Of a stretch of DNA of 7,099 bases, positions 6,134 through 7,099 are shown one piece after another (the first letter of the stretch is position 1; every line of letters starts with the position of its first letter). Source of the DNA: Clostridia bacterium. GTDB taxonomy: Bacteria; Bacillota; Clostridia; Oscillospirales; CAG-272. Below the pieces are notes generated by a model. The model saw only the letters and a list, made by a program, of their open reading frames with translations, was not told the origin of the DNA and made no database searches. A program made the translations under genes and the position numbers. The DNA is taken from positions 1 through 7,099 of the forward strand of contig JAFYMA010000243.1 in NCBI GenBank assembly GCA_017556845.1. Reading direction: 5' to 3'.

Positions 6134-6162
6134 TTGACAAAAGTTCTATTCAATGATATAAT
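6134..6162 (+). promoter_or_regulatory. Perfect-consensus sigma-A promoter of the secreted CBM9-like gene
   Basis: TTGACA (6134-6139), a 17-nt spacer and TATAAT (6157-6162), preceded by TGA so that the -10 is also extended. All twelve hexamer bases match consensus. The upstream DNA (about 6095-6133) is rich in A- and T-runs, like an UP element. Predicted start is near 6169. Strong constitutive or repressor-controlled expression is expected. Confidence 0.93.
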
Positions 6163-6168
6163 AATCAT

Positions 6169-6278
6169 CGTAAGTAAATGGCGTTTATGGTCGTGCTATG
6201 CGCTTAATAAAAAAGCCGTAGTGAATATCAGCGCCGCATATTTTCACATTTATTAAAATTTTTTTGGAGGCTTTAATA
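6169..6278 (+). promoter_or_regulatory. About 110-nt 5' leader of the CBM9-like gene, structured, unidentified
   Basis: The stretch from the predicted start to the ATG holds several pairing options but no riboswitch I can name. TATGCG (6197-6202) pairs with CGCATA (6235-6240). GGCG (6180-6183) can instead pair with CGCC (6232-6235). AAAGCC (6212-6217) is complementary to GGCTTT (6269-6274), which covers the last two G of the ribosome binding site GGAGG (6266-6270). A 9-codon open frame (6178-6207, MAFMVVLCA) has no ribosome binding site. The rest of the 322-bp gap (5957-6133) holds the promoter elements and dyads of the DUF11 gene and otherwise only AT-rich DNA. Confidence 0.5.
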
Positions 6279-7099
6279 ATGAGAAAAATCATTTCCCTTA
6301 TTGTTGTTGCTACAATGCTCGTAAGCGTTTTGGCAATACAGAGCAATGCCGCTATGAACATCGGCTTTGTTCCCGTACTTTACGCAGATGCAGATACTAT
6401 CACCATCGACGGTACAGTTGGTGCCGCTGAATGGGATGAAACAAACAGCTTGAACCTTAAAGTTGGTGACAATATGAAGGGCTGGGCCGGCGATTTCGAC
6501 GGTGAGATCCAGTTCTTCTACTCCTGGGGCGATGCAGGCCTTTACCTCGCTGCAAAGGTTATCGACTCCACATTCATTCCCGCTGAGCTTGATTCAAACT
6601 CTGACGACGGCTGGACAATAACAGAGTCCAACAGAGACCGTTTCCAGCTCGCTTTCAACCCTATGGGTCTTATCTATGATAGCGCACAAGGCTTGTTCTT
6701 CTCCTTTATTCCCGTATTCAGCGCAGCTAACGGCGAAAGTGCTGATACTATCGCAGCAGGCAAGCTCACATGCTACAAGCACAACTGGGCACAGAACCAG
6801 GATGAGCAGATAGCTGTTGTTGATGCTAACTATCAGGGCGCATTCGTAAGAACTGCTGACGGTTGGGATATGGAAGCTGTTCTTCCTTGGACCGTTATCG
6901 CTTCTACTGAAAGAACTTGGGATATCGTTGATATGGAAACAGATTTTCCTTTCCTTCAGGATTTCAATCCCAAGAACGAAGACAGAACACTTGCATTTAC
7001 AGAGGCTATGATCGCTTACGTTGACGTTACAAGTGCAGACGGCAGCCTTACAACAGCAAGAACAGCTACATCCGCTGAGGTTGCTGCTAACGGCAACGC
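6279..7099 (+). CDS. Secreted protein with CBM9-like carbohydrate-binding domain, 3'-truncated
   Basis: Open from ATG 6279 to the window end (273 codons plus 2 nt), with no stop. The ATG follows GGAGG (6266-6270) by 8 nt. The N terminus is a Sec signal peptide: RK at 2-3, a hydrophobic core IISLIVVATMLVSVLAI (4-20), and a likely signal peptidase I site after SNA (Ala24). From about residue 38, ADTITIDGTVGAAEWDET opens a CBM9/DOMON-like beta-sandwich, continuing with FFYSWGDAGLYLAAKVIDSTF (79-99), DRFQLAFNP (120-128) and GWDMEAVLPWTVI (195-207), the usual closing motif. These domains bind sugar chain ends in extracellular xylanases and related proteins, and several S-layer or scaffold-like proteins carry them too. 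What lies downstream (enzyme, dockerin, anchor) is unseen. The perfect promoter and C-ending codons suggest an abundant product. Confidence 0.85.
   Translation, partial: MRKIISLIVVATMLVSVLAIQSNAAMNIGFVPVLYADADTITIDGTVGAAEWDETNSLNLKVGDNMKGWAGDFDGEIQFFYSWGDAGLYLAAKVIDSTFIPAELDSNSDDGWTITESNRDRFQLAFNPMGLIYDSAQGLFFSFIPVFSAANGESADTIAAGKLTCYKHNWAQNQDEQIAVVDANYQGAFVRTADGWDMEAVLPWTVIASTERTWDIVDMETDFPFLQDFNPKNEDRTLAFTEAMIAYVDVTSADGSLTTARTATSAEVAANGN

Noticed and set aside
6178..6207. Nine-residue leader peptide MAFMVVLCA before the CBM9-like gene
   Set aside because: There is no ribosome binding site before its ATG and it would start about 9 nt from the mRNA 5' end. It carries no run of one amino acid codon that would suggest attenuation.
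6169..6278. Cyclic-di-GMP or other named riboswitch in the leader
   Set aside because: The conserved core sequences of the classes I know (for example the GEMM core) are absent.

Overview
This window looks like chromosomal DNA from a low-to-moderate GC, Gram-positive anaerobe of the Clostridia, most likely an Oscillospiraceae/Ruminococcus-type gut bacterium. That is an inference from consensus sigma-A promoters, strong AGGAGG-type ribosome binding sites, a GTP-type PEP carboxykinase, a YtqB/MnmM-type methyltransferase, a PRK06851-like double P-loop protein and a DUF11 protein with no signal peptide. No tRNA, rRNA, CRISPR array, insertion sequence or phage gene is visible.

Layout. (1) Positions 3-1706, +: GTP-dependent PEP carboxykinase, with its first few tens of residues outside the window, closed by a strong terminator (1716-1750). 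(2) Positions 1777-2666, +: a two-gene unit joined by an ATGA overlap, made of an ArsC/Spx-fold thioredoxin-like protein and a probable tRNA-wobble-uridine methyltransferase (MnmM). (3) Positions 2667-3725, -: a P-loop ATPase-like protein that runs head-on into mnmM, with abutting stop codons. It is an internal duplication whose second P-loop has decayed. (4) Positions 3835-5046, +: a cytoplasmic beta-propeller-like protein with an embedded hydrophobic segment, driven by an extended -10 promoter so close that the predicted mRNA starts inside its ribosome binding site. A 15-bp hairpin (5049-5084) separates it from (5) positions 5102-5956, -: a cysteine-free protein of two DUF11-like domains. 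(6) Positions 5957-6278: a 322-bp divergent regulatory region with a consensus promoter, a long leader, and dyads plus a sporulation-like promoter facing the DUF11 gene. (7) Positions 6279-7099, +: the start of a secreted protein with a CBM9-like carbohydrate-binding domain, cut by the window end.

How the genes work together. Apart from the arsC-like/mnmM pair, the genes look like independent transcription units. Central carbon metabolism (PEPCK) and secreted carbohydrate binding (CBM9-like) both use more C-ending codons than the middle genes, consistent with high expression, though I judged this by eye. I do not see a convincing new multi-gene system. The best leads are the degenerate second P-loop, the near-leaderless propeller mRNA, the possible mother-cell sporulation promoter on the DUF11 gene, and the leader that could mask the ribosome binding site of the secreted protein.
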